Below are positions 1-8,378 of a stretch of DNA of 64,000 bases, piece after piece. The position numbers and the translations under genes were made by a program. The stretch is from positions 496,001 through 560,000 of the forward strand of contig CAVQER010000007.1 in the NCBI GenBank assembly GCA_963711595.1. Direction: 5' to 3'. The DNA is from JAUSIF01 sp963711595 (lineage in GTDB: Bacteria; Pseudomonadota; Alphaproteobacteria; Rhizobiales; Xanthobacteraceae). Below the pieces are notes generated by a model. It did no database searches. It was not told the origin of the DNA and saw nothing but the letters and a program-made list of their open reading frames with translations. Positions within the stretch are counted from its first letter, which is position 1; the number at the start of each line of letters is the position of its first letter.

Positions 1-2
1 CG

Positions 3-782
3 CCGGGCGTGCAGGTCTTTGATGCGCCGACGGCGGTGAGCTACGCGGCCGTGAGCAACGACCAGGTGGCGGAAGCGATCCGCAAGCATCCGACGCGGTT
101 CGCGGGCCTCGCGATGGTTGCCCCGCAGGATCCAGCGGCCGCCGCAAAGGAGATGGAGCGGGGCGTCAAGAAACTGGGACTGAAGGGTGCGGTGATCAAC
201 TCGCACACGCGCGGCGAGTTCCTGAACGACAAGAAGTACTGGCAGATCTTCGAGGCGGCCGAGGCGCTGGACGTTCCGATCTACGTGCATCCGAGCGGTC
301 CGCCACCCGCGATGGTGCAGCCGTTCATCGAACGAGGGCTGGACGGGGCGATCTACGGCTTCGCAGTGGAGTGCGGTCTGCACCTTCTCACGATCATCAC
401 GAGCGGCGTATTCGATCGTTTTCCGAAGCTGCAGGTGGTGTTCGGGCATCTCGGCGAGGGAATGCCGTTCTGGATTCCGCGCCTCGACTACATGCATCGC
501 GCGCAGGTGAACTCGAAACGCTATGAGGTCCTGCAGCCGCTCAAGCGGCAGGTCAGCGATTATTTGCGCGAAAACATCTACATCACCACGAGCGGCATGT
601 GCTGGGCGCCGGGCGTGATGTTCTGCCGTTCGGTGCTGGGCAATGACCGCGTTCTCTACGCAATGGACTATCCGTATCAGTTCGTGCCGGAAGAGGTCGC
701 CGCCATGGACAACCTTCCGGTTCCCGCCGCGGAGAAAAAGGCGTTCTTCCAGACGAACGCGGAGGCGGTGTTCAAGCTCTGA
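3..782 (+). CDS. Amidohydrolase-family (ACMSD-like) metal-dependent hydrolase/decarboxylase, 5' end missing
   Basis: C-terminal 259 residues of an amidohydrolase-2 (TIM-barrel) protein; the reading frame is open to the left edge, so the N-terminal metal-binding HxH region lies outside the window. What remains shows the family landmarks in order: YVHPSG near residue 97, GHLGEGMPFW near 149, and the late acidic motif AMDYPYQ near 221, the position of the last metal-ligand Asp. Relatives include gamma-resorcylate, 5-carboxyvanillate and 2-amino-3-carboxymuconate semialdehyde decarboxylases and predicted hydrolases, so the substrate (an aromatic or unsaturated carboxylate) is inferred only at class level. 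It converges on the exported methyltransferase-like gene, with 7 bases between the stops. Confidence 0.85.
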   Translation, partial: PGVQVFDAPTAVSYAAVSNDQVAEAIRKHPTRFAGLAMVAPQDPAAAAKEMERGVKKLGLKGAVINSHTRGEFLNDKKYWQIFEAAEALDVPIYVHPSGPPPAMVQPFIERGLDGAIYGFAVECGLHLLTIITSGVFDRFPKLQVVFGHLGEGMPFWIPRLDYMHRAQVNSKRYEVLQPLKRQVSDYLRENIYITTSGMCWAPGVMFCRSVLGNDRVLYAMDYPYQFVPEEVAAMDNLPVPAAEKKAFFQTNAEAVFKL

Positions 783-789
783 AGGGCGA

Positions 790-1629
790 TCAGTTCTTCC
801 GGTCGCCCGGTTCGGAGGTGCGCGCGGCGCTCCAGTCGCGCTTGGGCGCGAGCGGGCCGTCGCTTGCCTCCATCTTGTCGCCGGTGACCTTACCCTGGAA
901 AACCTGCGGTTTGCCCTCAATTTCGAGCGTGAAGGCGATGCTCTCGCCATTCAGCTTTCCGTTGACGAGCGGCACCGAGCGGCCATCGATCAACGCGGCG
1001 CCATTGAGTTCCTGGAAGGACTGAAGGAATTGCATCGTGAAGCTGCGGGACCCGTCTTTGACCCTCCATTGGCCAGCGGCCTTGGCCGGCACGATCCAAA
1101 GGTACACATCGCGGTTGTCGACCTTTTCGTGCACGTCCGGCTGCCAGGCGGCCATGCCGAACGCGTGCGACACGAGTCGCGTGCCTGGCCGCAGCTCGTC
1201 GAGCAGACGCGGCCGGATCTGAAGATTGACGCTGCTCAGCAGGTACATGGTGATCGCGTTTGCGTCCTTGATCTCCGTCTCGAAAAGATTTTGCCGACGG
1301 AAAGTGACGCGATCGGTGATGCCGGCCTTCGAGGCGTTCTCGTTCGCTTCGAGAATCCTTTGCGGGTCGATATCGACGCCGAGCGAACGAGCGCCGAAGT
1401 CCTTGGCGGCCGCAATCGCGATCCGTCCGTCGCCGGAGCCAAGGTCAATCACGAAATCATCCTTCCCGACCTTCGCAAGCTCGAGCATCCGCTTCACGAC
1501 GGTCGGCGGAGTTGGAACGTAGGGGACGTCGAGCCGGGTCTGTTCGTGCTGCGCATAGGCAGCGCAGGCAATAATCACCGAGAAGATAAGCGCCGGTAAG
1601 AGGCGACTGACTTTCAACAGACGGGGCAT
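790..1629 (-). CDS. Exported class I SAM-methyltransferase-like protein (paralogue A)
   Basis: 279 aa. The N-terminus is a clear Sec signal (basic start, hydrophobic stretch about residues 9-25, AYAQ cleavage region). After it comes a Rossmann methyltransferase core with motif I VIDLGSGDGRI near residue 61 and the acidic end of strand 2 (GVDIDPQRI). The last 100 or so residues are beta-rich (WIVPAKAAGQW onwards) and lie outside the catalytic fold. A close paralogue of the same length lies at 3137-3976, with an amino-acid permease between, all on one strand. Family members with a signal peptide are common in proteobacteria, but I know of no assigned substrate. A SAM-dependent enzyme in the periplasm would need SAM there, so either the leader is not cleaved or the fold does something else. 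Methyltransferase fold: confident; function: unknown. Confidence 0.82.
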   Translation of the reverse strand: MPRLLKVSRLLPALIFSVIIACAAYAQHEQTRLDVPYVPTPPTVVKRMLELAKVGKDDFVIDLGSGDGRIAIAAAKDFGARSLGVDIDPQRILEANENASKAGITDRVTFRRQNLFETEIKDANAITMYLLSSVNLQIRPRLLDELRPGTRLVSHAFGMAAWQPDVHEKVDNRDVYLWIVPAKAAGQWRVKDGSRSFTMQFLQSFQELNGAALIDGRSVPLVNGKLNGESIAFTLEIEGKPQVFQGKVTGDKMEASDGPLAPKRDWSAARTSEPGDRKN

Positions 1630-1708
1630 GGGATCCTCAATTGGTTCGGGCAGTCTTGCGCGCCGGAAATGAACACCGGACCGGCGGCCGATGTTCCGTT
1701 GCGCGGCG

Positions 1709-3055
1709 TCACTCGGCAGGGCTCGGCCGACTCTTGCGTGCGAGGAGAAGCAGAGGGACGCCTAAAAGCAAGACGGCGACGCCAACCCACGATCCCATTC
1801 CCGCGTACGCCAGGCTCGAATAGATCATCCAGGCCGCCGCCGCGGCGAGGACGAGGGGCGGTAACGGATAGATCGGCATCCGATAGGGCAGCTTGCTGGT
1901 GCCGTCACGGCGGCGGAATACAAACACCGATATGGCTACCAGGAGCAGGAAGAACCAGAAAACCGGCGCGGTGTAGGCGACCATCGCCTCGAAACCATCG
2001 CGCGTGACGGATCCGAACAAAACAAGCACCAGTGAAATCACGCACTGGAGAAGCAGGGCATTCGCCGGCTTGTCGCCTCGTTCCTCCCAGACGCCAAGCT
2101 TGCGTACGACCGGTACGTCGCGACCGAGCGCGTAGTAGCCGCGAGCACCCGTAAAGATGGTGGCATTGAGGGTGCTGAGTGCGCACACACACACGATCAA
2201 ACTAAATACAATCGCGCTCGCGTCGCCTGCGACGATGCGCATGAGGTCGGCGCCAACGGCGCTGCTCTTGCGCAATCCTTCCAGTCCGAACGCGTTGAGG
2301 TAGGCGAAGTTGGCGAGCAAGTAGATGGCAACGACGACGGCTGTTCCAAGCAACAGCGTCCTCGCCATGTTGCGTCGGACGTCCTTGAGTTCGCCGGAGA
2401 GATAGGCCGCTTCGTTCCAGCCACCGTAGGTGAGCAGGACGAATACCATCGCGAGTCCAAACATTCCGAACGACGGACCGGCGGAGCTTGCGACAGGTGC
2501 TGCCGCCGCACCGGACGTCGATAGTCCGGCAACGATTACGGCTAACAGCGCAATGACCGTAAGCGTCGTCAGCGCGACTTGCGTGCGTGCCCCTTCAAGC
2601 GTGCCCAGCAGATTGACGCCGGTAAGGACCGCGACCGCGATCACCGCGTGGATCGCCGGGCTATACGCGCCGAGCGGGATAATATTCGAAGCATAGTCGG
2701 CGTAGACGAAGGAGACAGCCGCGATGGCGCCGGTCTGAATGACCGTGCAGCGTGCCCACGCGAAAAGGACGCCGATGTCGGTGCCGTATGCCCGGCTCAG
2801 GAAATGATACTCGCCGCCGGCGTTGGGATGGGCGCTCCCGAGTTCGGCGTAACAGAGCGCGCCGGCGAGCATGATCACGCCGCCAAGGACCCATGCCGCC
2901 ATAAACAGGGTTGGGCTTCCGGTGAAGGTCGCGACGAGCGAGGGCGTTCGGAAGATCCCGATTCCGATTACGATGCCGATCAAGAAAGAAGCGCCGGCCA
3001 GTACCGAGAGTGTTTGCAGCGGCTTCCCTTCATGGTGCGCGGCTCGCTTTATCAT
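1709..3055 (-). CDS. APC-superfamily amino acid permease
   Basis: 448 aa, about 12 hydrophobic segments. The first helix carries the APC substrate-site signature GIVIGIGIF near residue 30, and helix 6 has the unwound YGGWNEAAY region near 211. Both are typical of LAT/cationic-type exchangers in the APC family, which import or exchange amino acids across the inner membrane. ATG at 3055 is preceded by a GAGGGGG Shine-Dalgarno. It lies between two exported methyltransferase-like paralogues on the same strand, downstream of paralogue B with an 81-base gap, so an operon of B, permease and A is plausible. Substrate not predictable from sequence alone. Confidence 0.9.
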   Translation of the reverse strand: MIKRAAHHEGKPLQTLSVLAGASFLIGIVIGIGIFRTPSLVATFTGSPTLFMAAWVLGGVIMLAGALCYAELGSAHPNAGGEYHFLSRAYGTDIGVLFAWARCTVIQTGAIAAVSFVYADYASNIIPLGAYSPAIHAVIAVAVLTGVNLLGTLEGARTQVALTTLTVIALLAVIVAGLSTSGAAAAPVASSAGPSFGMFGLAMVFVLLTYGGWNEAAYLSGELKDVRRNMARTLLLGTAVVVAIYLLANFAYLNAFGLEGLRKSSAVGADLMRIVAGDASAIVFSLIVCVCALSTLNATIFTGARGYYALGRDVPVVRKLGVWEERGDKPANALLLQCVISLVLVLFGSVTRDGFEAMVAYTAPVFWFFLLLVAISVFVFRRRDGTSKLPYRMPIYPLPPLVLAAAAAWMIYSSLAYAGMGSWVGVAVLLLGVPLLLLARKSRPSPAE

Positions 3056-3136
3056 CCCAATCCCCCTCGAAGTGGAGCCATTGTTTCAACTCCGACCTGA
3101 TGCATGAGCTATTTTTGTTGCTGGACTCGTTTTCGC

Positions 3137-3976
3137 TTAAGAAGGTCGCGCGGCGCGCCATTCAACGGGATTGGTCGCAGCACCCGCTTCAGCCGGCAGC
3201 GCCTCGATCTTGTCCCCGTTCACACGGCCGCGAAACAGTTCCGGCTTGCCCTCCTCGAGCTCGATGACGAAGCGGATCTCGTCGCCGCGGAGATTGGTCT
3301 CGCGCAGCGGCACCGTGCGGTCGGGCTGGCGTGCCACGCCCTCGATCACCTGATACTTCTGCGCGATCTCGATCTCGAACTTGCGATTCCCGCTTTCCAC
3401 CATCCAGCGGCCTCTGACCTTCGCCGGAACGATCCAGAAAAAAGCGTCCTGGCTGCTGATCCTTTCATGCCGATCGGCGCGCCAGTCACCCATATCGAAA
3501 GCATGGGAGGCGAGGCGCGTCCCGGGCTTTAGATCCAGCAGCGCCGGGCGAAGCTGCAAGTTCAGGCGCGGAAGCAAATACATCGTCAGCACGGTCGCCT
3601 TGCTGAGATCGGTCTCGAACAGATTCTGCTGACGAAACTCGACCTTGTCGCCGACGGCGGCCTTCTGCAGGTTATCCAGCGCTTCTTTGATGCGTTGCGG
3701 ATCGAGATCAACACCCAGTCCGCGCGCGCCATACTTCTTCGCCGCAGTGATCACGATGCGGCCGTCGCCGGAGCCGAGGTCGATGACGAAATCCTTGTCG
3801 GTGACCTTGGCCATCCGCAGCATGCTTTCCACGACATCTTCGGGTGTGGGCACGAAGTGGACGTCGAGCTGCGGCCTCGGCTGTGGCTGCTGCTGTTGGG
3901 CGTGGACGTTTGCTACAAGCGCAAAACACGCCGTGGCGAGCGCCACGTAGATCACGCGGGACACCGTACTCGACAT
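3137..3976 (-). CDS. Exported class I SAM-methyltransferase-like protein (paralogue B)
   Basis: 279 aa. ATG at 3976 was chosen over longer in-frame starts because GAGG lies 6 nt upstream and the protein then begins with a proper signal peptide (hydrophobic residues 8-25, ending VHAQ) followed by a short Gln/Pro linker. Motif I VIDLGSGDGRI and GVDLDPQRI match paralogue A almost residue for residue, as does the phrase LDVxxVPTP just before the core. The C-terminal third is again beta-rich (WIVPAKVRGRW onward). Extension to the upstream ATG at 4324 would overlap the CHAD gene and destroy the signal peptide. Exported methyltransferase fold, role unknown. Confidence 0.82.
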   Translation of the reverse strand: MSSTVSRVIYVALATACFALVANVHAQQQQPQPRPQLDVHFVPTPEDVVESMLRMAKVTDKDFVIDLGSGDGRIVITAAKKYGARGLGVDLDPQRIKEALDNLQKAAVGDKVEFRQQNLFETDLSKATVLTMYLLPRLNLQLRPALLDLKPGTRLASHAFDMGDWRADRHERISSQDAFFWIVPAKVRGRWMVESGNRKFEIEIAQKYQVIEGVARQPDRTVPLRETNLRGDEIRFVIELEEGKPELFRGRVNGDKIEALPAEAGAATNPVEWRAARPS

Positions 3977-4179
3977 ACCGACCTCGTCCGACTGGCGCCG
4001 GCACCGAGGGGTGGCGGTCGCGGGTTCCGTCCTAACGTGTAGCGGATGCCTCAATCGCCTTTCAACATGGCGTGCCCGTGACGGGCGCGGCCTAGGGGCT
4101 GAACGCTGGTATCCTGCCCCGGGGATGCGCGGGACTGCCAAAATGACCGGAATTTGATCGTTCTTCTGAGCAAGCCGGT

Positions 4180-5067
4180 CTAGCCGCGGGCCTGCCAGAT
4201 CGCGCGCAAGCGCCGGCGGAAGGCCTTCGGCCGCTCCGCGAACAGCCGTCCCGCAAGCCTTGCTGCAGTTGCGAGATGGACCGTCTGCCGGTCGGCAATC
4301 GGTTTGGCGAGCCGCGAGCGCCACGGTGCAAGCAGCTGATGCGGCGCCGACAACCCGGCAAGCACGACAAGATCCTGGTAGCGCCCGAGTTGGCTGCGCA
4401 GGCGTTGCGCCTCCTCGACCCAGGGCTTGCCGAGGCGCGGCCAGAGCGGCGTAACAAGTTCCATCTGGTAGCGGTGCTCGATCACGCGGCGGCGCAGCTC
4501 GTGAAGTTCCTCGGCGGTTGCTGCGTTCCAGTCCTCCGGAATCATGCGGCGGGCGCGTCGATAGGTTTTGGTCAAGCTGTCGGCAATCTCGTCGAACTCG
4601 ATCTTCTCGACCGGCCAGCGATCCACCGACCGCGACGCATTGCGGATCGCCGCGATCATGCGTCCGCGCATCGCCTTCTTCAGCATCGCCGCTTCGGCGC
4701 GCCGACGAACTTCTTCCAGGCGGCCGCGCATCGCTTGCAGCGAGCGAGGGGAAAACTCGGTGTCATGCTTGAGGGCGTCGTCGAGCCCGTCGAGGGCCGA
4801 TTGCGCATCGCGAGGGCGCGCGAGGTCGCGGGCAAGATCGCGGGCGCGCAACCGATGCTCGCGACCGCGTTCGCCGAGAAAGGGTTCGAGCAGACGCAGG
4901 AGCGCGCGCCACCTTTTCATCGCCTTGCGAAAATCATGGACAGCGACGCTATCGCGGCGCTTGCGATCTTCGATCGCGGCACGCGCGCTGGCCAGAATGT
5001 CGCGCGCAACGGCGCGTAGCGGCTCACCGGAGGTGCCCCCCTTGCTCAGGGTCGGTCGTTTCCCCAT
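4180..5067 (-). CDS. CHAD domain-containing protein
   Basis: 295 aa from ATG 5067, chosen because AAGGA sits just upstream; longer in-frame starts run into the tRNA promoter region. The CHAD (conserved histidine alpha-helical) fold shows in the alternating Arg/His-rich helices: VHDFRKAMKRWRALLRLLEPF near residue 42, later LHELRRRVIEHRYQMEL near 190. The conserved His and basic residues line a pocket that binds inorganic polyphosphate in characterised CHAD proteins; many localise to polyphosphate granules. CHAD often follows a CYTH domain in one chain, but here it stands alone and no ppk or ppx is in the window. Role in polyphosphate handling is inferred from the family. Confidence 0.82.
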   Translation of the reverse strand: MGKRPTLSKGGTSGEPLRAVARDILASARAAIEDRKRRDSVAVHDFRKAMKRWRALLRLLEPFLGERGREHRLRARDLARDLARPRDAQSALDGLDDALKHDTEFSPRSLQAMRGRLEEVRRRAEAAMLKKAMRGRMIAAIRNASRSVDRWPVEKIEFDEIADSLTKTYRRARRMIPEDWNAATAEELHELRRRVIEHRYQMELVTPLWPRLGKPWVEEAQRLRSQLGRYQDLVVLAGLSAPHQLLAPWRSRLAKPIADRQTVHLATAARLAGRLFAERPKAFRRRLRAIWQARG

Positions 5068-5252
5068 GCGGCAGTCCTTTGACGGGCCAGTGTGACAACT
5101 TGACGAAAAAGCCGCAGCCACGCCCTTTCCAAGGGCGGCCGCGCTTGTTACATAGCGGCCGTCTGCGCAGCGGCAGTAGGCCGCCCGGGACGAGGTTAAG
5201 CAAAACAAGGGCTTAGCAGCGCCCCGGTGCCGGGACGGAGATTCACGACTGA

Positions 5253-5329
<77 letters not shown>

Positions 5330-5340
5330 GCTCAGCGAAG

Positions 5341-5377
5341 AAGCCCTGCAGCCGTCGAGCCGCAGGGCTTTTTCTTT
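5341..5377 (+). terminator. Rho-independent terminator of tRNA-fMet
   Basis: Perfect 9-bp stem AAGCCCTGC (5341-5349) with GCAGGGCTT (5362-5370), 12-nt loop, followed by TTTCTTT. It lies just after the tRNA CCA end. Confidence 0.9.
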
Positions 5378-5552
5378 ATCCTTCAACGGCCACCGTCCGC
5401 GCGATTCATATTCCGTTAACAGATGTGACGGGCCGCGGACGCGGTGCGACGGCGGTCCGCGCTCCGACTGCTCGTCCGGGAGATTCCATTAACCATCCCT
5501 CCGTATCGTCCCGTGGAATCCGGAACTTTGATTTTGCCGGGCGGAGGAAACG

Positions 5553-6152
5553 ATGGCGAAGTCGAGAAAGAAAAAGTCTGCAAAGCGGAAGCCCGCGAAG
5601 CGCAAGTCGTCTTCGCGCAAGGCGGCACCGCGGCGCGGCGGGCAGTGGCATCTCGTCTTCGTGGCCGTGCTCGCATTGATGGTCGGCATCGCGGCGGGCT
5701 GGCATTTCCGCGACTTCGGCATGGCGGCCAACGCCGCGCCCAACGCGCAATCGCAGGCTCCGAAACCCGCCGCAATGCGGTTCGGCGAAGTCGAGCGTGA
5801 AGGCCGCAAGGCGGTGGACGCCTGGCTCAAGACCGTCGCGAGCGGCAACGTTGCCGCGGTGCGCGCGGTTCTGGCGCCGGAGTTTCAGGTCACCCGCTCG
5901 GATGGTTCGGCCTACAACGCCGGGGAATACGTGCGCAGCGGCTTACCGAAGGTCGACAACGCACCGGTCGCGGATCGTCTCGCGATCACGTCAAACGGCG
6001 AGCACCTGATCACGCGGTATTGGGTCAAGGTAAGCGAGATGGCCGGCGGCAAACGCGTCGAGACCCACGCCCCGCGCATGACCGTGTTCCGAAAAAGCGG
6101 CGATGCATGGCTCGTCGTCGCGCACGCGAATTTCGCTTCGATCCCGCGCTAG
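5553..6152 (+). CDS. Membrane-anchored NTF2-like (SnoaL/DUF4440-type) protein with Lys/Arg-rich cytoplasmic tail
   Basis: 199 aa with three parts. Residues 1-30 are almost entirely Lys, Arg, Ser, Ala and Pro with AKRK-type repeats, like a histone H1 or nucleic-acid-binding tail. Residues 32-50 form one transmembrane helix (HLVFVAVLALMVGIAAG). From about residue 75 there is an NTF2/SnoaL-like domain: EGRKAVDAWLKTVASGNVAAV, the sheet ITRYWVKVSEM, and the closing strand AWLVVAHANF. By the positive-inside rule the basic tail is cytoplasmic and the NTF2 domain periplasmic. ATG follows a GGAGGAAACG Shine-Dalgarno. No operon partners; its own terminator follows. Function unknown. Confidence 0.8.
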   Translation: MAKSRKKKSAKRKPAKRKSSSRKAAPRRGGQWHLVFVAVLALMVGIAAGWHFRDFGMAANAAPNAQSQAPKPAAMRFGEVEREGRKAVDAWLKTVASGNVAAVRAVLAPEFQVTRSDGSAYNAGEYVRSGLPKVDNAPVADRLAITSNGEHLITRYWVKVSEMAGGKRVETHAPRMTVFRKSGDAWLVVAHANFASIPR

Positions 6153-6175
6153 AAACCGACGATTAAGCCAGTCCG

Positions 6176-6206
6176 GGCCCGGCTTTGCGCCGGGCCTTCG
6201 CTTTTC
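6176..6206 (+). terminator. Rho-independent terminator after the NTF2-like gene
   Basis: 8-bp GC stem GGCCCGGC (6176-6183) with GCCGGGCC (6189-6196), 5-nt loop, then TTCGCTTTTCT. It sits 24 bases past the stop of the NTF2-like gene. Confidence 0.75.
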
Positions 6207-6277
6207 TGCGGCCTAGGCCGGCACCTCGGTCCGGCGCTAAAATCGCCGGCCGTTTGCTGGATCGAGGGCAAAGAACT

Positions 6278-7516
6278 GTGACTGAGAAGCTCACAACCGG
6301 CCCGCTTTCCGGATTGAAGGTGATCGAGCTGTGCCACGTGCTGGCAGGGCCCACCTGCGGCGTGATGCTCGCCGACATGGGCGCCGACGTCATCAAAGTC
6401 GAGAGAATTCCGGGGGGCGACGATACGCGCCGTACGGTACCGCCGAAGATCGGCGATGAGGCGGCCTCGTTCCTCATGATGAATCGCAACAAGCGTGGCA
6501 TCGCGGTCGACCTCAAGACCGAGGATGGCAAGCGAGTCGTGCGACGCCTGCTTCAGGACGCCGACGTGGTGACGGAAAACTATCGCCGCGGCGCGATGGA
6601 CCGCATGGGTCTCGGCTACGACACACTCCGCAAGTCCAACCCACGCCTGATCTACTGCGCGATCTCGGGCTTCGGCCGCACGGGACCGTACGCGGACCGG
6701 GGCGGTTTCGATCTGATCGCACAGGGCATGAGCGGGCTCATGTCGATCACCGGCGAGGGGCCAGGACGGCCGCCGGTGAAGGTAGGCGCGCCGGTGACGG
6801 ACATTACAGCCGGAATTCTCGCGGCCATGGGGATTCTCGCGGCGCTGCACGCGCGAACCGTGACCGGCGAAGGCCAGATGGTCGATACGTCGCTGTTCGA
6901 AGCGGGGATCGTGCAGACGTATTGGCAGTCGGCCATTGCCCTCGCGACCGGCGTCGCGCCGGGACCCATGGGCTCGGCGCATCCGCTCAATGCACCCTAT
7001 GAGGCGTTCAAGACCAGGGACGGATGGATCACACTCGGAGCCGCCAATCCCGCGACCTGGCAGCATCTCATCAAATTGCTGGAGCGGCCGGAGCTCGCGC
7101 AGGACGCGCGTTTCGCCGACAGCTCGGGGCGCATCGTGAACCGCGTCGTTCTCGCGGAAACACTTGCCCCGGAATTCAAGAAGCGCACGAGCGCCGAATG
7201 GCTCGTTGCACTCGAGCACGCCAAGGTGCCAGCAGGGCCGGTACTCGACGTGCTGCAGATGCAATCCGACCCGCAAACGATTGCGCGCGAGATGGTGACC
7301 GAGGCCGTGCATTCGGAATTGGGGCCGGTCAAGACGATCGGCGCGCCGGTCAAGTTTTCGGAGACGCCGACGAGCGTCCGGCGCGGCGCACCGGTGTTCG
7401 GCGAGCATACGCGCGAGGTGCTGCTTGAGCACGGATTCGCGGATGCGGAGATCGAGCAAATGGTGGCGGCGGGCGCCATTCACGTGCCAAGTCTAAAGGC
7501 GGCTGCGGCGGAGTAG
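6278..7516 (+). CDS. Class III CoA-transferase (CaiB/BaiF family)
   Basis: 412 aa from GTG 6278, with GAGGG upstream; the longer in-frame start at 6185 would place the preceding terminator inside the gene. N-terminal PLSGLKVIELCHVLAGPTCG and MLADMGADVIKVE are the family's standard opening, and MVDTSLFEAG near residue 203 carries the catalytic Asp that forms the aspartyl-CoA thioester. The C-terminus has GAPVKFSETP. These enzymes move CoA between carboxylic acids (formyl/oxalyl, succinyl, carnitine and others). The actual donor and acceptor cannot be read from sequence. It converges on the sugar ABC operon with 7 bases between stops. Confidence 0.9.
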   Translation: MTEKLTTGPLSGLKVIELCHVLAGPTCGVMLADMGADVIKVERIPGGDDTRRTVPPKIGDEAASFLMMNRNKRGIAVDLKTEDGKRVVRRLLQDADVVTENYRRGAMDRMGLGYDTLRKSNPRLIYCAISGFGRTGPYADRGGFDLIAQGMSGLMSITGEGPGRPPVKVGAPVTDITAGILAAMGILAALHARTVTGEGQMVDTSLFEAGIVQTYWQSAIALATGVAPGPMGSAHPLNAPYEAFKTRDGWITLGAANPATWQHLIKLLERPELAQDARFADSSGRIVNRVVLAETLAPEFKKRTSAEWLVALEHAKVPAGPVLDVLQMQSDPQTIAREMVTEAVHSELGPVKTIGAPVKFSETPTSVRRGAPVFGEHTREVLLEHGFADAEIEQMVAAGAIHVPSLKAAAAE

Positions 7517-7523
7517 GACAAAC

Positions 7524-8378
7524 CTATTTCACCGCGCCGACCGTGAAGCCCACGACAAAGCGGTCGACGAAGAAGTTGTAGATGATCGCGATCGGCACAC
7601 TCGCGATCAGGCATGCTGCCATCATCGAGCCCCAGAAATAGACGTCACCGCGCACGAGGAACGTCGGTACGCCAACACTCACGGTGTAGCTGGAGAGGCG
7701 CGTGATGAAGGTGAGGCCGTAGACGAATTCCTGCGTCACGAGCGTGAAGGCGAAGATGATCACGGTGAGAATGCCAGCGAGGGAGATCGGCATCACCACT
7801 TTGATGAAGGCGCCGAGCCGAGACAGGCCGTCGATCATCGCTGCGTCCTCGAGATCGCGCGGGATTGCCTTGTAGAATCCCATCAACAGCCACGTGCAGA
7901 ACGGCACCGTAAAACTCGGATAGACGAGCACGAGCGACCAGAGCGAATCCTGCAAGCCGAGGGTCGCGATGATCCGCGCGAACGGGATGAACAAGATCGT
8001 TGGCGGCACAAGATAAGTGAGAAAGATCGCGATCCCGAGCGTCTGCGCCCAGGGACCGGTCATGCGCGCGAGCGCGTATCCGGCGGGAATCGCCAGCGCG
8101 AGCGTAATCGCGACGACGGCAAGGCCGACGAGTCCCGTATTGATCAGCCACTGCAGGTACTGCGTTTCCTCGAACAGCATCCGCAGGTGCTCGAGTGTCG
8201 GCGGATCGTTGAAGAGATACGGATTGTTTGCGGTGTCGTGCAGATCCTGCGTTGTCTTGAAAGTCGTGATCAGCATCCAATAGAAAGGGAAGGCGAGGAA
8301 GGTCACGAAGAAGACGAGGATCGCCTTGTGGCCGAGCCAGGCGCCGGCACGGCGGGCGCGCGCGGTCGCGGGCTGCAT
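7524..8378 (-). CDS. Carbohydrate ABC transporter permease, MalG type
   Basis: 284 aa, six predicted membrane helices. The EAA loop that contacts the ATPase is present (EDAAMIDGLSRLGAFIKVVMPIS, near residue 174), and the C-terminus has the short ending typical of MalG-like subunits. Its start codon overlaps the stop of the MalF-type gene by one base (TGATG), with GGAGG just upstream, so the two are translationally coupled. Fourth and last gene of the binding protein-ATPase-permease-permease operon. Confidence 0.92.
   Translation of the reverse strand: MQPATARARRAGAWLGHKAILVFFVTFLAFPFYWMLITTFKTTQDLHDTANNPYLFNDPPTLEHLRMLFEETQYLQWLINTGLVGLAVVAITLALAIPAGYALARMTGPWAQTLGIAIFLTYLVPPTILFIPFARIIATLGLQDSLWSLVLVYPSFTVPFCTWLLMGFYKAIPRDLEDAAMIDGLSRLGAFIKVVMPISLAGILTVIIFAFTLVTQEFVYGLTFITRLSSYTVSVGVPTFLVRGDVYFWGSMMAACLIASVPIAIIYNFFVDRFVVGFTVGAVK

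Noticed and set aside
643..1599. Long plus-strand open frame opposite the first methyltransferase-like gene.
   Set aside because: It is the antisense shadow of a gene with clear signal peptide and SAM motif; its translation has no recognisable fold and GC-rich DNA gives many such frames.
3977..4324. N-terminal extension of the second exported methyltransferase-like protein to an in-frame ATG at 4324.
   Set aside because: It would overlap the CHAD gene, has Arg/Pro-rich shadow composition, and would bury the signal peptide; a good ribosome site precedes 3976.
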